A stretch of 61,423 nt of DNA, taken from assembly GCA_025352695.1 (NCBI GenBank), contig JANXSK010000141.1:1-61423 (forward strand), read 5' to 3'. The stretch comes from Ferruginibacter sp. (lineage in GTDB: Bacteria > Bacteroidota > Bacteroidia > Chitinophagales > Chitinophagaceae). Every line of letters starts with the position of its first letter. The first letter of the stretch is position 1. The translations under genes and the position numbers were made by a program. Positions 47,967 through 57,800 of this stretch are shown here, piece after piece. Below the pieces are notes generated by a model. That model did no database searches and was not told the DNA's origin. It saw nothing but the letters and a program-made list of their open reading frames with translations.

Positions 47967-48650
47967 TTACTTAACAATTCTTCCACCACCTATAAATTTT
48001 CTGCCGTAATAGTCATCAGTTAAACTGTTTATAGTTACCCCATTTTTTACACTGCTATGCACAAAATAATTATTTCCTAAATAAACGCCTACATGGCTTA
48101 CACCGCCTTTGGTATTAAAAAAGACAAGGTCTCCTTCAACCAAATTTTCCTTTAAAATTTTCTCTGAAAGTTTGTATTGTTCAATTGCTGTCCTGGGCAT
48201 ATTACAACCATATACCGATGCCAAAACTTTTGCCGAAAATGCGCTACAATCAATACCATCTTTATCTGTACCACCGTAACGGTAACTTGTTGCCCACCAT
48301 TCGTCTATTAAATCAAATAACTCAATGTTAGAAATAGCTTCTACCTCCCTATCCATAAGCTGGGCATATTTAAACTGCAAAACAGAACATTTTTCAATGC
48401 TTGCCATGCTACTAAAATTAGATATTTTACTAATTTCAACCGCACCATTACTTTCTAAAGGCTTATCAACCGACAAATCGGCCGATTTTTTTTCGGAAGT
48501 AATTTCAATGTTTTCAATAAACTTTAAAAAAATTTTAGGTTTGCTTTTGTTAGCCATACTTTCCAGATTAACACTGGTTTGAGCTGAAGCGATAATAGAT
48601 GTTCCTGAAAAAATACCAATGGTAACAGCAACAAAAAGTAAGTTTTTCAT
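47967..48650 (-). CDS. NlpC/P60 cell-wall peptidase
   Basis: 227 residues with a signal peptide (ends IIASAQ, residue 24). The C40 triad is Cys135 (DGIDCSAFSA), His186 (GGVSHVGVYLG) and His198 (NNYFVHSS). It probably cleaves D-gamma-glutamyl-mDAP or similar bonds in peptidoglycan. The N-terminal ~80 residues have no recognised domain. Convergent with the flippase gene. Confidence 0.93.
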   Translation of the reverse strand: MKNLLFVAVTIGIFSGTSIIASAQTSVNLESMANKSKPKIFLKFIENIEITSEKKSADLSVDKPLESNGAVEISKISNFSSMASIEKCSVLQFKYAQLMDREVEAISNIELFDLIDEWWATSYRYGGTDKDGIDCSAFSAKVLASVYGCNMPRTAIEQYKLSEKILKENLVEGDLVFFNTKGGVSHVGVYLGNNYFVHSSVKNGVTINSLTDDYYGRKFIGGGRIVK

Positions 48651-49011
48651 ACGTAAACTTTAAGGTTTTAGACGTATGCACGACCTAGTCTTGTGTTAAT
48701 TGATCTTCTGTTGGTTCTTAAAATACACTGCTTATCTATTCTTTTCTATAAGTCCTGTCCTACAAACAATTAATAAATAATTTTTAAATATGCTGCAAAT
48801 ATAGGTTGTATATGCTTAAAATGCAACCTATATATAACTTGAGCCTATAGTTACAACTACGTTTGTGGAAAAACGAAACAAAAACCTATTTTATTGTTTA
48901 CGATATTTGCAGGCTGATATTGAATGCGATTTTCTGCAGCTTAATTATAAATACAACGAAATCAAAAACCAATTTTAAAAACATAAAAAAGCCCTATTGG
49001 GAATTTAGTAT
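48651..49011. other. Divergent promoter region, 361 bp, upstream of dnaE and NlpC/P60
   Basis: Contains the inverted repeat at 48799-48833. Both flanking genes point away from it. A plus-strand ORF at 48863-49120 overlaps the dnaE start and was not called. Confidence 0.55.
48799..48833. promoter_or_regulatory. Inverted repeat in dnaE/NlpC divergent region
   Basis: ATATAGGTTG, 15-bp spacer, CAACCTATAT: perfect 10-bp arms, within the shared promoter region. Could be an operator or a transcript hairpin; no regulator is evident. Confidence 0.35.
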
Positions 49012-52000
49012 ATGCAGTTTTCTCACCTTCACGTTCACACACAGTTTTCTTTATTGGATGGGGCCGCATCTATTAAAAATTTATATAAAAAAGCCATTGA
49101 AGATAAGATGCCTGCTTTAGCCATTAGCGATCATGGCAATATGTTTGGTGTATTTGAATTTGTAAAAGAAGCTTATAACCATAAAAATACGGATGGATCC
49201 CTAAAGGTAAAACCCATTATTGGGTGTGAGTTTTATATAACCACAGACCGCACAAGGAAAACATTTACTAAAGAAGAAAAAGATCCCCGTAACCACCAGA
49301 TACTGCTTGCAAAAAATGATATTGGTTATAAAAATTTAGTAAAACTTACATCACTTGGTTATATAGAAGGTATGTACTCCAAGTATCCGCGTATTGATAA
49401 ACAACTATTACATAAATACCACGAAGGATTAATTGCAACCACCTGTTGCCTCGGTGCATTGGTACCACAAATTATTTTAAAAAAGGGGGAAGCGGAAGGC
49501 GAAAATGAATTTAGATGGTGGCTAAATATTTTTCAGGATGATTACTATATAGAGTTGCAGCGCCATGGTATACCCGACCAGGATAAAGTAAATCTGGTAT
49601 TACTAAAATTTGCAAAAAAGTATAATGTAAAAGTTATTGCCAGCAATGATTCGCATTATGTAGATCAGCAAGACTCCAATGCCCATGATATTTTACTTTG
49701 TATAAACACAGGTGCAAAACAAAATGAAGACAAGGTATCAAATGCTTCAGATGAAGAAGTTTTCGGAAAAAATAAACGTTTTGCATTTCCAAACAACCAG
49801 TTTTATTTAAAAACTGGTGCCGAAATGGCCAAGGTTTTTGAAGACATTCCTGAAGCCATCGACAACACCAATGAGATTGTTGGTAAAGTAGATTTATTGG
49901 ATTTAAAGCGTGAAATATTATTACCTTTTTTTGAAGTTCCTGCTAATTTTAAATCACAGGACGAATATCTTGAACACCTGACTTGGAGCGGTGCTAAAGG
50001 CCGATATAAAATAATTACACCGGAGGCCGAAGAACGACTGCAATTTGAATTAAGTATCATAAAAAAGATGGGCTTTGCCGGTTACTTTTTAATTGTAAGC
50101 GATTTTATAAAAGCAGGGCGGGATATGGGCGTTTTTATTGGTCCTGGACGTGGCTCAGCCGCAGGAAGTGCGGTAGCTTATTGTATTGGTATCACCAATA
50201 TTGATCCTATCAAATACAACTTACTGTTTGAAAGATTTCTGAATCCAGAGCGTAAATCGATGCCGGATATTGATACTGATTTTGATGATGAAGGTCGCCA
50301 GAAAGTATTGAATTATGTAGTACAGAAATATGGCAAAAATCAGGTAGCACAGATAATTACTTATGGTACCATGGCTGCCAAATCAAGTATTGCAGATGTG
50401 GCCCGGGTAATGGATTTACCCATAGCAGAAAGCAGGGCAATATCAAAATTAGTACCAGAGCGCCCCGGCATCAATTTAAAAAGATTATTGCATGCCCCAT
50501 TTACAACCAAAGAAGCGAAAAATGGCGAAAAATCTTTGGAAGAAAAAGAGCAATTACAAGGGGAAGATATCGAAAACGTAAAAAAATTACGTGAGTTGTA
50601 TGCAGGTGATAATCTGCATAGTAAAATATTACACGAAGCTGAAATTTTAGAAGGCTCAGTTAGAAATACGGGTATTCATGCATCTGCCATCATTATTGCA
50701 CCAAAAGATTTAACGGACTTATTGCCCGTTGCAACCTCAAAAGAGTCTGAGCTTTGGTTAACACAAATTGAGGGAGGCTCTATTGAAGAAGCTGGTGTAA
50801 TTAAAATGGATTTTCTTGGTTTAAAAACACTTAGTATTTTAAAAACTGCCCTTCATCTTATAAAACAAAATCATGGCGTTAGTATTGAAATAGACAATAT
50901 ACCATTAGATGATGAAAGGGCATACAAGCTTTACCAGCAAGGAGATACCAACGGAACTTTTCAATTTGAAAGTCCTGGTATGCAAAAACATTTAAGGGAA
51001 TTAAAGCCAGATAAATTTGATGATTTAATTGCCATGAACGCCTTGTATCGCCCCGGACCAATGGCTTACATTCCAGATTATATTGACCGTAAACATGGTA
51101 AAAAACAGGTTGAATATGATTTGCCGGATATGGAAGAACATCTTAAAGAAACCTATGGCATTACAGTTTATCAGGAACAGGTAATGTTGCTATCACAAAA
51201 ACTGGCTGGTTTTAGTAAAGGTGATGCGGATGTATTGCGTAAAGCGATGGGAAAAAAACAAATTGCTGTACTAAATAAAATGAAAGTACAGTTTGTGGAA
51301 GGTGCTACAGTAAAAGGGCATCCGAAAGATAAGCTTGAAAAAATATGGACAGATTGGGAAGCATTTGCGCAATATGCTTTTAACAAATCTCACTCTACCT
51401 GTTATGCTTTTGTTGCTTATCAAACAGCTTATTTAAAAGCCCATTATCCAAGCGAATATATGGCAGCTGTATTAAACCATGCAGGCAGTATTGAAAAGAT
51501 TACTTTTTTTATGGAAGAGTGTAAACGCATGGGCTTAAAAGTACTTGGTCCAGATATCAATGAATCTCAAAATGGCTTTGCGGTAAATAAAAATGGTGAG
51601 ATAAGATTTGGGTTTAGTGGACTTAAAGGTGTTGGTGAAAATGCAATTGAGCATATAATTGAAGAAAGAAACAAGCATGGTTTTTATACTTCAATGTATG
51701 ATTTGGCTAAAAGGATAAATCCGAGGGCTGCAAATAAAAAATCCTTGGAGAGCCTTGTTTACTCTGGTGCATTTGATTGTTTTAAAGAAATTACAAGGGC
51801 GCAATATTTTTATCAGGCACCAGGCGATGCACAAGGACTTGATAAAATTATTAAGTTTGGCAGTATTTTTCAATCTCAAAATGCAAACGCTACCAATACG
51901 CTGTTTGGTGACTTACAGATGCCTGATATTGTGCCACCGAAATTATCAACCTGCGAACCATGGCCGCTGGCACAGCAATTAGATTTTGAAAAAGAAGTTA

Positions 52001-52632
52001 CAGGTATGTACATGAGTGGTCATCCGCTGGATAATTTTAAGTTTGAAATGAGGCATTATAACATTAATGCTTTATCTGATTACAACGAGTTTAAACTGGC
52101 CGTAAATACGCATGCAAATCCTGCCAAACAATTTAGAGTAGCTGGCCTTGTAGTTGATGCCCAGCATCGTCTTACTAAAACTGGCAAAAAATTTGGTATT
52201 CTTACTATTGAAGATTACAGTGGAAAGAGTGAGTTTATGTTATGGAGCGAAGATTATGTAAAGTACACGCCCTATTTGGAAAAAGGATTAATTGTATTAG
52301 TTGAAGGCGGGTTTAAAACAAGGTATAACAGCGAACAATATGAATTTAAACTTAGTAAAGTACATCTATTAGAAACCGTAAAGCCCACTTTGACTAAACA
52401 AGTTATATTAGAAGTTCAGCCACAGTTTATTAACAATGATTTTATAAATTTTATAGAAAGAAATGTTAAAACAAATCCTGGAAAAACATTGATAAAGTTT
52501 AACATTGTTGATGTTAGAAATAATTTTAAGATAGGTATATCCACCTTGGAAAAAGGTTTTACTATGAATGATGATATGGCTGTTTTTTTAATTGACAATC
52601 CAGATGTGGAAGTGAGTGTAGTTACGGGTTAA
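49012..52632 (+). CDS. dnaE: DNA polymerase III alpha subunit
   Basis: 1206 residues. N-terminal PHP domain (FSHLHVHTQFSLLDG), polymerase active site PDIDTDFDDEGR near residue 418, FIGPGRGSAAGSAVAYCIGI, the finger/thumb motifs DEERAYKLYQQ-like and ALYRPGPMAYIPDYIDRKHG, YQEQVMLLSQKLAGF and the C-terminal OB-fold region. It is the replicative polymerase catalytic subunit. The gene is monocistronic and well conserved. Start at 49012 (MQFSHLHVH) matches the family. Confidence 0.98.
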   Translation: MQFSHLHVHTQFSLLDGAASIKNLYKKAIEDKMPALAISDHGNMFGVFEFVKEAYNHKNTDGSLKVKPIIGCEFYITTDRTRKTFTKEEKDPRNHQILLAKNDIGYKNLVKLTSLGYIEGMYSKYPRIDKQLLHKYHEGLIATTCCLGALVPQIILKKGEAEGENEFRWWLNIFQDDYYIELQRHGIPDQDKVNLVLLKFAKKYNVKVIASNDSHYVDQQDSNAHDILLCINTGAKQNEDKVSNASDEEVFGKNKRFAFPNNQFYLKTGAEMAKVFEDIPEAIDNTNEIVGKVDLLDLKREILLPFFEVPANFKSQDEYLEHLTWSGAKGRYKIITPEAEERLQFELSIIKKMGFAGYFLIVSDFIKAGRDMGVFIGPGRGSAAGSAVAYCIGITNIDPIKYNLLFERFLNPERKSMPDIDTDFDDEGRQKVLNYVVQKYGKNQVAQIITYGTMAAKSSIADVARVMDLPIAESRAISKLVPERPGINLKRLLHAPFTTKEAKNGEKSLEEKEQLQGEDIENVKKLRELYAGDNLHSKILHEAEILEGSVRNTGIHASAIIIAPKDLTDLLPVATSKESELWLTQIEGGSIEEAGVIKMDFLGLKTLSILKTALHLIKQNHGVSIEIDNIPLDDERAYKLYQQGDTNGTFQFESPGMQKHLRELKPDKFDDLIAMNALYRPGPMAYIPDYIDRKHGKKQVEYDLPDMEEHLKETYGITVYQEQVMLLSQKLAGFSKGDADVLRKAMGKKQIAVLNKMKVQFVEGATVKGHPKDKLEKIWTDWEAFAQYAFNKSHSTCYAFVAYQTAYLKAHYPSEYMAAVLNHAGSIEKITFFMEECKRMGLKVLGPDINESQNGFAVNKNGEIRFGFSGLKGVGENAIEHIIEERNKHGFYTSMYDLAKRINPRAANKKSLESLVYSGAFDCFKEITRAQYFYQAPGDAQGLDKIIKFGSIFQSQNANATNTLFGDLQMPDIVPPKLSTCEPWPLAQQLDFEKEVTGMYMSGHPLDNFKFEMRHYNINALSDYNEFKLAVNTHANPAKQFRVAGLVVDAQHRLTKTGKKFGILTIEDYSGKSEFMLWSEDYVKYTPYLEKGLIVLVEGGFKTRYNSEQYEFKLSKVHLLETVKPTLTKQVILEVQPQFINNDFINFIERNVKTNPGKTLIKFNIVDVRNNFKIGISTLEKGFTMNDDMAVFLIDNPDVEVSVVTG

Positions 52633-52783
52633 ACACGCCCTATCCCCTAAATGGGAGAAGGAAACGCTTTTATAGTTTGGTTCCCCTTTAAAGAATATAG
52701 AGTGTCTTTATGCCAATAAATATTATCAACACTGTCAAATAGATTGTGAATATGTCATAACAACATATTTAAAAATTTGGATG

Positions 52784-52791
52784 TATTTTTG
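52784..52791 (+). promoter_or_regulatory. Possible -7 promoter element for trxA
   Basis: TATTTTTG matches the Bacteroidota -7 consensus TAnnTTTG and lies 35 bp before the thioredoxin start. No matching -33 TTG element was clear, so it is tentative. Confidence 0.3.
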
Positions 52792-52825
52792 GACTTCTAT
52801 TAAAAAATAAATTAAAAAAATATTT

Positions 52826-53143
52826 ATGGCACACGAATTCACAGATGCAAACTTTCAAACGGAAGTTTTAGATTCAGATAAATTATCAGTAATTGATTTT
52901 TGGGCAGAATGGTGCGGTCCTTGCCGTGCAATAGGGCCGGTTATTGAAGAATTGTCGAAAGAATACGAGGGTAAAGTAAACGTTGGTAAAGTAAACGTAG
53001 ATCACAATCCTCAGATTTCAATGAACTACGGTATTACCAGTATCCCTGCAATTCTTTTTGTAAAAGGCGGTCAGGTAGTTGATAAATTGGTTGGAGCTCA
53101 ACCAAAAGCAAATTTTATTAAAAAGATAGACCAGCATAAATAA
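52826..53143 (+). CDS. trxA: Thioredoxin
   Basis: 105 residues with the active site [12 protein letters not shown] (Cys30 and Cys33) and the cis-proline motif [13 protein letters not shown] general disulfide reductant in the cytoplasm; MsrA at 41486 is a plausible electron acceptor. A strong bidirectional terminator follows it. Confidence 0.97.
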   Translation: MAHEFTDANFQTEVLDSDKLSVIDFWAEWCGPCRAIGPVIEELSKEYEGKVNVGKVNVDHNPQISMNYGITSIPAILFVKGGQVVDKLVGAQPKANFIKKIDQHK

Positions 53144-53174
53144 TTCCTATTAAAACATCCCAATCAGTTTTACT

Positions 53175-53230
53175 GATTAGACACATTAAAAATCCCCAAT
53201 ACTTATTGGGGATTTTTAATGTGTCTAATC
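53175..53230. terminator. Bidirectional intrinsic terminator
   Basis: Perfect 27-bp inverted repeat with a 2-base loop (left arm GATTAGACACATTAAAAATC to CCCCAATA). It lies between the converging trxA and MFS genes. Short T/A runs on both sides fit termination in both directions. The stem is unusually long. Confidence 0.85.
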
Positions 53231-53260
53231 TAGATTATATACTACTTCAGATAACCCGTC

Positions 53261-54544
53261 CTATTTTTTAATTGCATCCCGTTTGCCTTTAAAAACCAAT
53301 AAAAACAACAATGCAATTATTAAAGCAAATGCTGCAAATGCAATCCAAATTCCAAACCAGTCTTTACTATTATCAGCATACGTATAATATTTTTGTATAA
53401 TTATGCCACTTACATAACTACCTATAATTGCGCCAAAGCCATTGGTCATCATCATAAAAAGCCCTTGTGCACTGGCTCTTATTGCAGGATCACTTTGAGA
53501 TTCTACAAAAAGGGAACCTGAAATATTAAAAAAATCAAACGCCATCCCATACACAATACAAGATAAAATAATCATCCAAAGTCCATCTCCAGGATTGCCA
53601 TAAGCAAACAAACCAAATCGCAATACCCAAGCTACCATACTAAAAAACATCACATATTTAATTCCAAATTTTCGTAAGAAAAAGGGAATTGCTAAAATAA
53701 AAAGTGTTTCAGAAATTTGGGAAATTGACATAATGATAGCAGGATATTTTACCGCAACCAGCTCTTTATATTTATCTACTTTGGCAAAATCGTGCAGAAA
53801 GGTATCCCCATAGGCATTGGTAAGTTGTAATGAAGCTCCAAGTAACATGGCGAAGATAAAAAAGAAGGCCATTTGACGATTTTTAAAAAGCGAAAATGAA
53901 GTAAGCCCCAATACATCAATAAATGATTTATTTTGTTTAATACGTAGCATTGGCGGGCATTTTGGCAACGTAAATGCATATAGCCCTAAAAAAAGTGATG
54001 CGGCAGAAGCTACATAAAACTGCTTGGCAGAAGTTTCAAAGCCTAATAAACTTACTATCCATAAAGCAGCAATAAAGCCAACTGTTCCAAAAACTCTTAT
54101 CGGGGGATAATCAGTTACAATATCTCCACCCTTGTTTTTTAAAGCTGTATAAGCAACCGTAATAGATAAGGATAATGTTGGCATATAAAAAATCATATTT
54201 AATAGCAATACCCAAAACATAGTAACCGGATTATTCACTATAGGTAATGAAAATAATACCGCAGCTCCAAAAATATGACAGATGCCGTATAGTTTTTCTG
54301 CATTAACCCATCTATCTGCAATTATTCCTAAAAGAGCCGGCATAAAAAGAGACGCAATACCCATGGTTGAAAAAAGTGCCCCAAAAGCAGCAACAGTCCA
54401 CACACTTGAATGGGTGGCTGCATCCATTAACGGATAAATTTTAGGTAATGTTTGAAACCAATAAGCACCAATAGTAATAAGCCACGATCCCCAAACAAAA
54501 AATTGGAAAAAATTCATTATAATGAGACGCAGCTTAATTTTCAT
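53261..54544 (-). CDS. NupG-like nucleoside:H+ symporter (MFS)
   Basis: 427 residues and 12 predicted membrane helices. The N-terminus (MNFFQFFVWGSWLITIGAYW) matches E. coli NupG-type transporters, as do GSYVSGIIIQKYYTYADNSK and the GIIADRWVNAEKLYG loop. Probably imports purine or pyrimidine nucleosides with protons. Transcribed alone and convergent with trxA. Confidence 0.87.
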   Translation of the reverse strand: MKIKLRLIIMNFFQFFVWGSWLITIGAYWFQTLPKIYPLMDAATHSSVWTVAAFGALFSTMGIASLFMPALLGIIADRWVNAEKLYGICHIFGAAVLFSLPIVNNPVTMFWVLLLNMIFYMPTLSLSITVAYTALKNKGGDIVTDYPPIRVFGTVGFIAALWIVSLLGFETSAKQFYVASAASLFLGLYAFTLPKCPPMLRIKQNKSFIDVLGLTSFSLFKNRQMAFFFIFAMLLGASLQLTNAYGDTFLHDFAKVDKYKELVAVKYPAIIMSISQISETLFILAIPFFLRKFGIKYVMFFSMVAWVLRFGLFAYGNPGDGLWMIILSCIVYGMAFDFFNISGSLFVESQSDPAIRASAQGLFMMMTNGFGAIIGSYVSGIIIQKYYTYADNSKDWFGIWIAFAAFALIIALLFLLVFKGKRDAIKK

Positions 54545-54826
54545 AAATCACTGTATTTTAATATTCAATATTGAAACCTTACAGCCAGGAATTAGCTATT
54601 TTAAAATTGATTAAAATCATTTTTTTTTAGAAATCATTTTTTGTTTTGGGAAGATATACATTAATTAGATAGATAAAATTACCTGGGAATGAAAAACCTA
54701 CACATTTAAATAAAACAATAAAACCTTATATAATTCACTTATCTAAAATCAATCATCAGCTATTTTGCAGTTTACTTTTATTTTTTTTAATACATTATCT
54801 GAAAGGTCATAAATATTCTTTTATAT

Positions 54827-57800
54827 TTGATATTACAAATCTTTTCAATTTTGAGAAAATATATTTTGCTTTTTATTTTTGTGTCAGAGCTTCAATTAAT
54901 TTCAATGGCACAAAAAAAGCAAAATAATTTATCTTCCATTACGAGATGTTTTACAATGGAAAGGGTGCAGCAATATTTACAAACTAACCCTTCAGCAAAA
55001 TTACTTACACGACAAGCTTTATCAACAACTACAATAAAGAGTATAGGTACTCATCGTGACGCAGGTGTTAAAGATATTATATCAATTCCTGTTATTTTTC
55101 ATATTGTATTGCCCAATCCATATATAATTACTGATGCAGTTGTTAAATCTCAAATTGATGAATTAAATCTGGCTTTTTCTGGCTTAAACGCAGATAGTAT
55201 AAATGCGGTTTTTTTTTACCCTATACGTGGCCATTCAATTAAAATAAAATTTGAGCTGGCTAAAAGAACTCCTTCAGGTGCTATGAGTAATGGAATTGAA
55301 AGAATTAAAAGTTCAACAGCGTCTAACGTAAATTTTAATATTGATCCTATTAAGCGAACCTCACTTGGCGGAGCTGATGTATGGGATCCTATTTCTTACC
55401 TTAATTTTTGGGTGGGTGATGATTTAAGTGGCAGGCGTGTTTTAGGCTATGCCCAATTTCCGGGATCAGGCTTTGCTAAGGATGATGGCGTGTTTTGTAA
55501 TTACCAAAGCTTTGGTACCAGTAATTGTAACCTAAACTCATACAACCGCGGCAGAACAATCGTACATGAAGTAGGACATTATTTAGGATTGTTTCATATT
55601 TGGGGAGATGAAGATGAATGTATAGGCGACGATTTTAGATCTTTATCTGATGCAGGATCTACAGTACTGTTACCGGCTAATTTATACAATTTGCAGGGGC
55701 AGGGAAATACCAACTCTGATATAGGTGATACCCCCAACCAGGGCAGCAGTACAACATCTTGTTTTACCGGCAGCATTACTGACGGTTGCTCCACTTTGGA
55801 ATCAGGGAAAATGTATCAGAATTACATGGATTATACGCCTGATAATTGTTACAGCATGTTTACCAATAAACAGGTTGAACGAATGGAATGGATATTGGAT
55901 AATCAGCGGACTGGTTTTAAAACATCTCTGGGAGGCACAAATCCTGAAAGTTTAATCACACTGGATGTTTCGCCCTATGAAGCTGTAAACCCCGGAGGTG
56001 TAGAAGCTGATGGTTGCGCTTCCTTTAACTATCCTTCTGTATTAACTTGTCCAGGTTTTATAATACCTAAAATAAGAATTAAGAATAATGGTACTCAAGC
56101 TATCACCTCGGTTACTGTTGGACTAAAAATTAATGGCGTAGATCAAATACCAGTAGCAGTTTCAATTGCCGGTGCTGGTTTAAATTCTGGAGCAACAAGG
56201 GTAGTTAATTTTACGCAAATTGCTGTAACAAATGGAACATATAATTTTCAATTTTACACCTATAATGCCAATGGAAATGGTAACGATGCAGTTCCTTCCA
56301 ACGATACCTTAAGCACCTCTTTAAAAATTGCAAATGGAAGTAGTTTACCTGTTTTTGAAGGATTTGAAAATTTGCCTTTTCCATCTTTAAACTGGGCAAC
56401 TTATAACCCTGATGGAGATGCTACCTGGACAAGATTTAACAGTGGTAGTAACAGTGCTATCTCCATGTTTATTGATAATTTCAGCAAAAATAATATTGGG
56501 TTAATTGATGAATTACGAACGCCCAAATTTTTGTTACCTACTACCGATTCTATTGTTATTAGCTTTGACATGGCACATAAAAATTACCCTGGAGTAAATG
56601 ACCAATTAAGCATTTTTGTATCCAATGATTGTGAATCCACCTGGACAACTGTTTACGTAAAATCAGGCGACTCATTAGCAACCGCTGGCTCTACAACCTT
56701 AGGATATACCTCACCTGTTGCAGCCGATTGGAAAAATCAAAAAATAACGATTGGTGGAAGTTTGGTATCTACAGGTCAACTTGTTATTGCTATAAGAAAT
56801 ACCGGTGGTTATGGCAATAATATTTTCATTGATAATATTAATATTTACAAGCAAAACAATAGAGATCTTACTGTTTCAGCAATTGTTAGTCCTGCTAGTT
56901 TTGAATGTTCAGATAATATCAGCGCACCACAAATTGAAGTAAGTAATAATGGCTTGAAAGTTATTACAGATTTTAAAGTTGGATACATAGTAAACAACGA
57001 AAATACAGTTTACAAAAATTTTACTCAAACGATTGCTCCAGGTACAAAAACAAAAGTTACATTAACTTCCTTTACTGCATTAAAGGATACAAATACAATT
57101 AAGGTTTTTACTGCTGATCCGCAAAGTATTGCAGGAACTGGCGATCAAAACGTTTTAAATGATACCCTCAATAAAATTTTTATTATAAATAAAAATGTGG
57201 GTGCTCCAATAGCAGAAGGATTTGAAGACAATCTTTTTCCTCCTTTAAATTGGGTAATTATAAATACAAATACCACAAATACATGGGCAAAAAAATCGCC
57301 TGGTCACAATAGTAATTTTTCGGCTTTCATTAATAATTTTTCAAACAATAGTATAGGAGAAATCGATGTGCTAAAAACACCAGGTATTAATGTTGCCGGA
57401 GCAGCCAGTGCTTTAATTTCTTTTGATCTGGCATATAAAAACTACCCTGGCACCAATGATGAGTTTATTGTAAAAGTATCTACGGATTGTGGAAATACTT
57501 TTTTAGTTGTGTACGATAAATCTGGCGAAAGTTTAGCAACTGCCGGCTCCTCAGACATATCTTACACAAGGCCGTTGTTAAATGACTGGAAAACTCAAAC
57601 AATTACGTTGGATTCCACCTTTACCGATGGCGGAACAATTATTGTATCGTTTGAAAATATATCTGATCACGGAAACAATATTTTTCTTGACAACATAAAT
57701 ATTTTAAAATTATATAAAAGAGACCTTAAATTAGTTACAGTAAAACAACCTGCTTCTTCCAATTGCAGCATCGGCCCAATAGAACCGATTGTGTCAATTG

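Noticed and set aside
48863..49120. 85-codon plus-strand frame overlapping the dnaE start
   Set aside because: Overlaps the conserved PHP start of DnaE in another frame and has no family features.
52640..52720. C-rich stretch after dnaE resembling a small dispersed element
   Set aside because: No second copy found in the window and no inverted ends.
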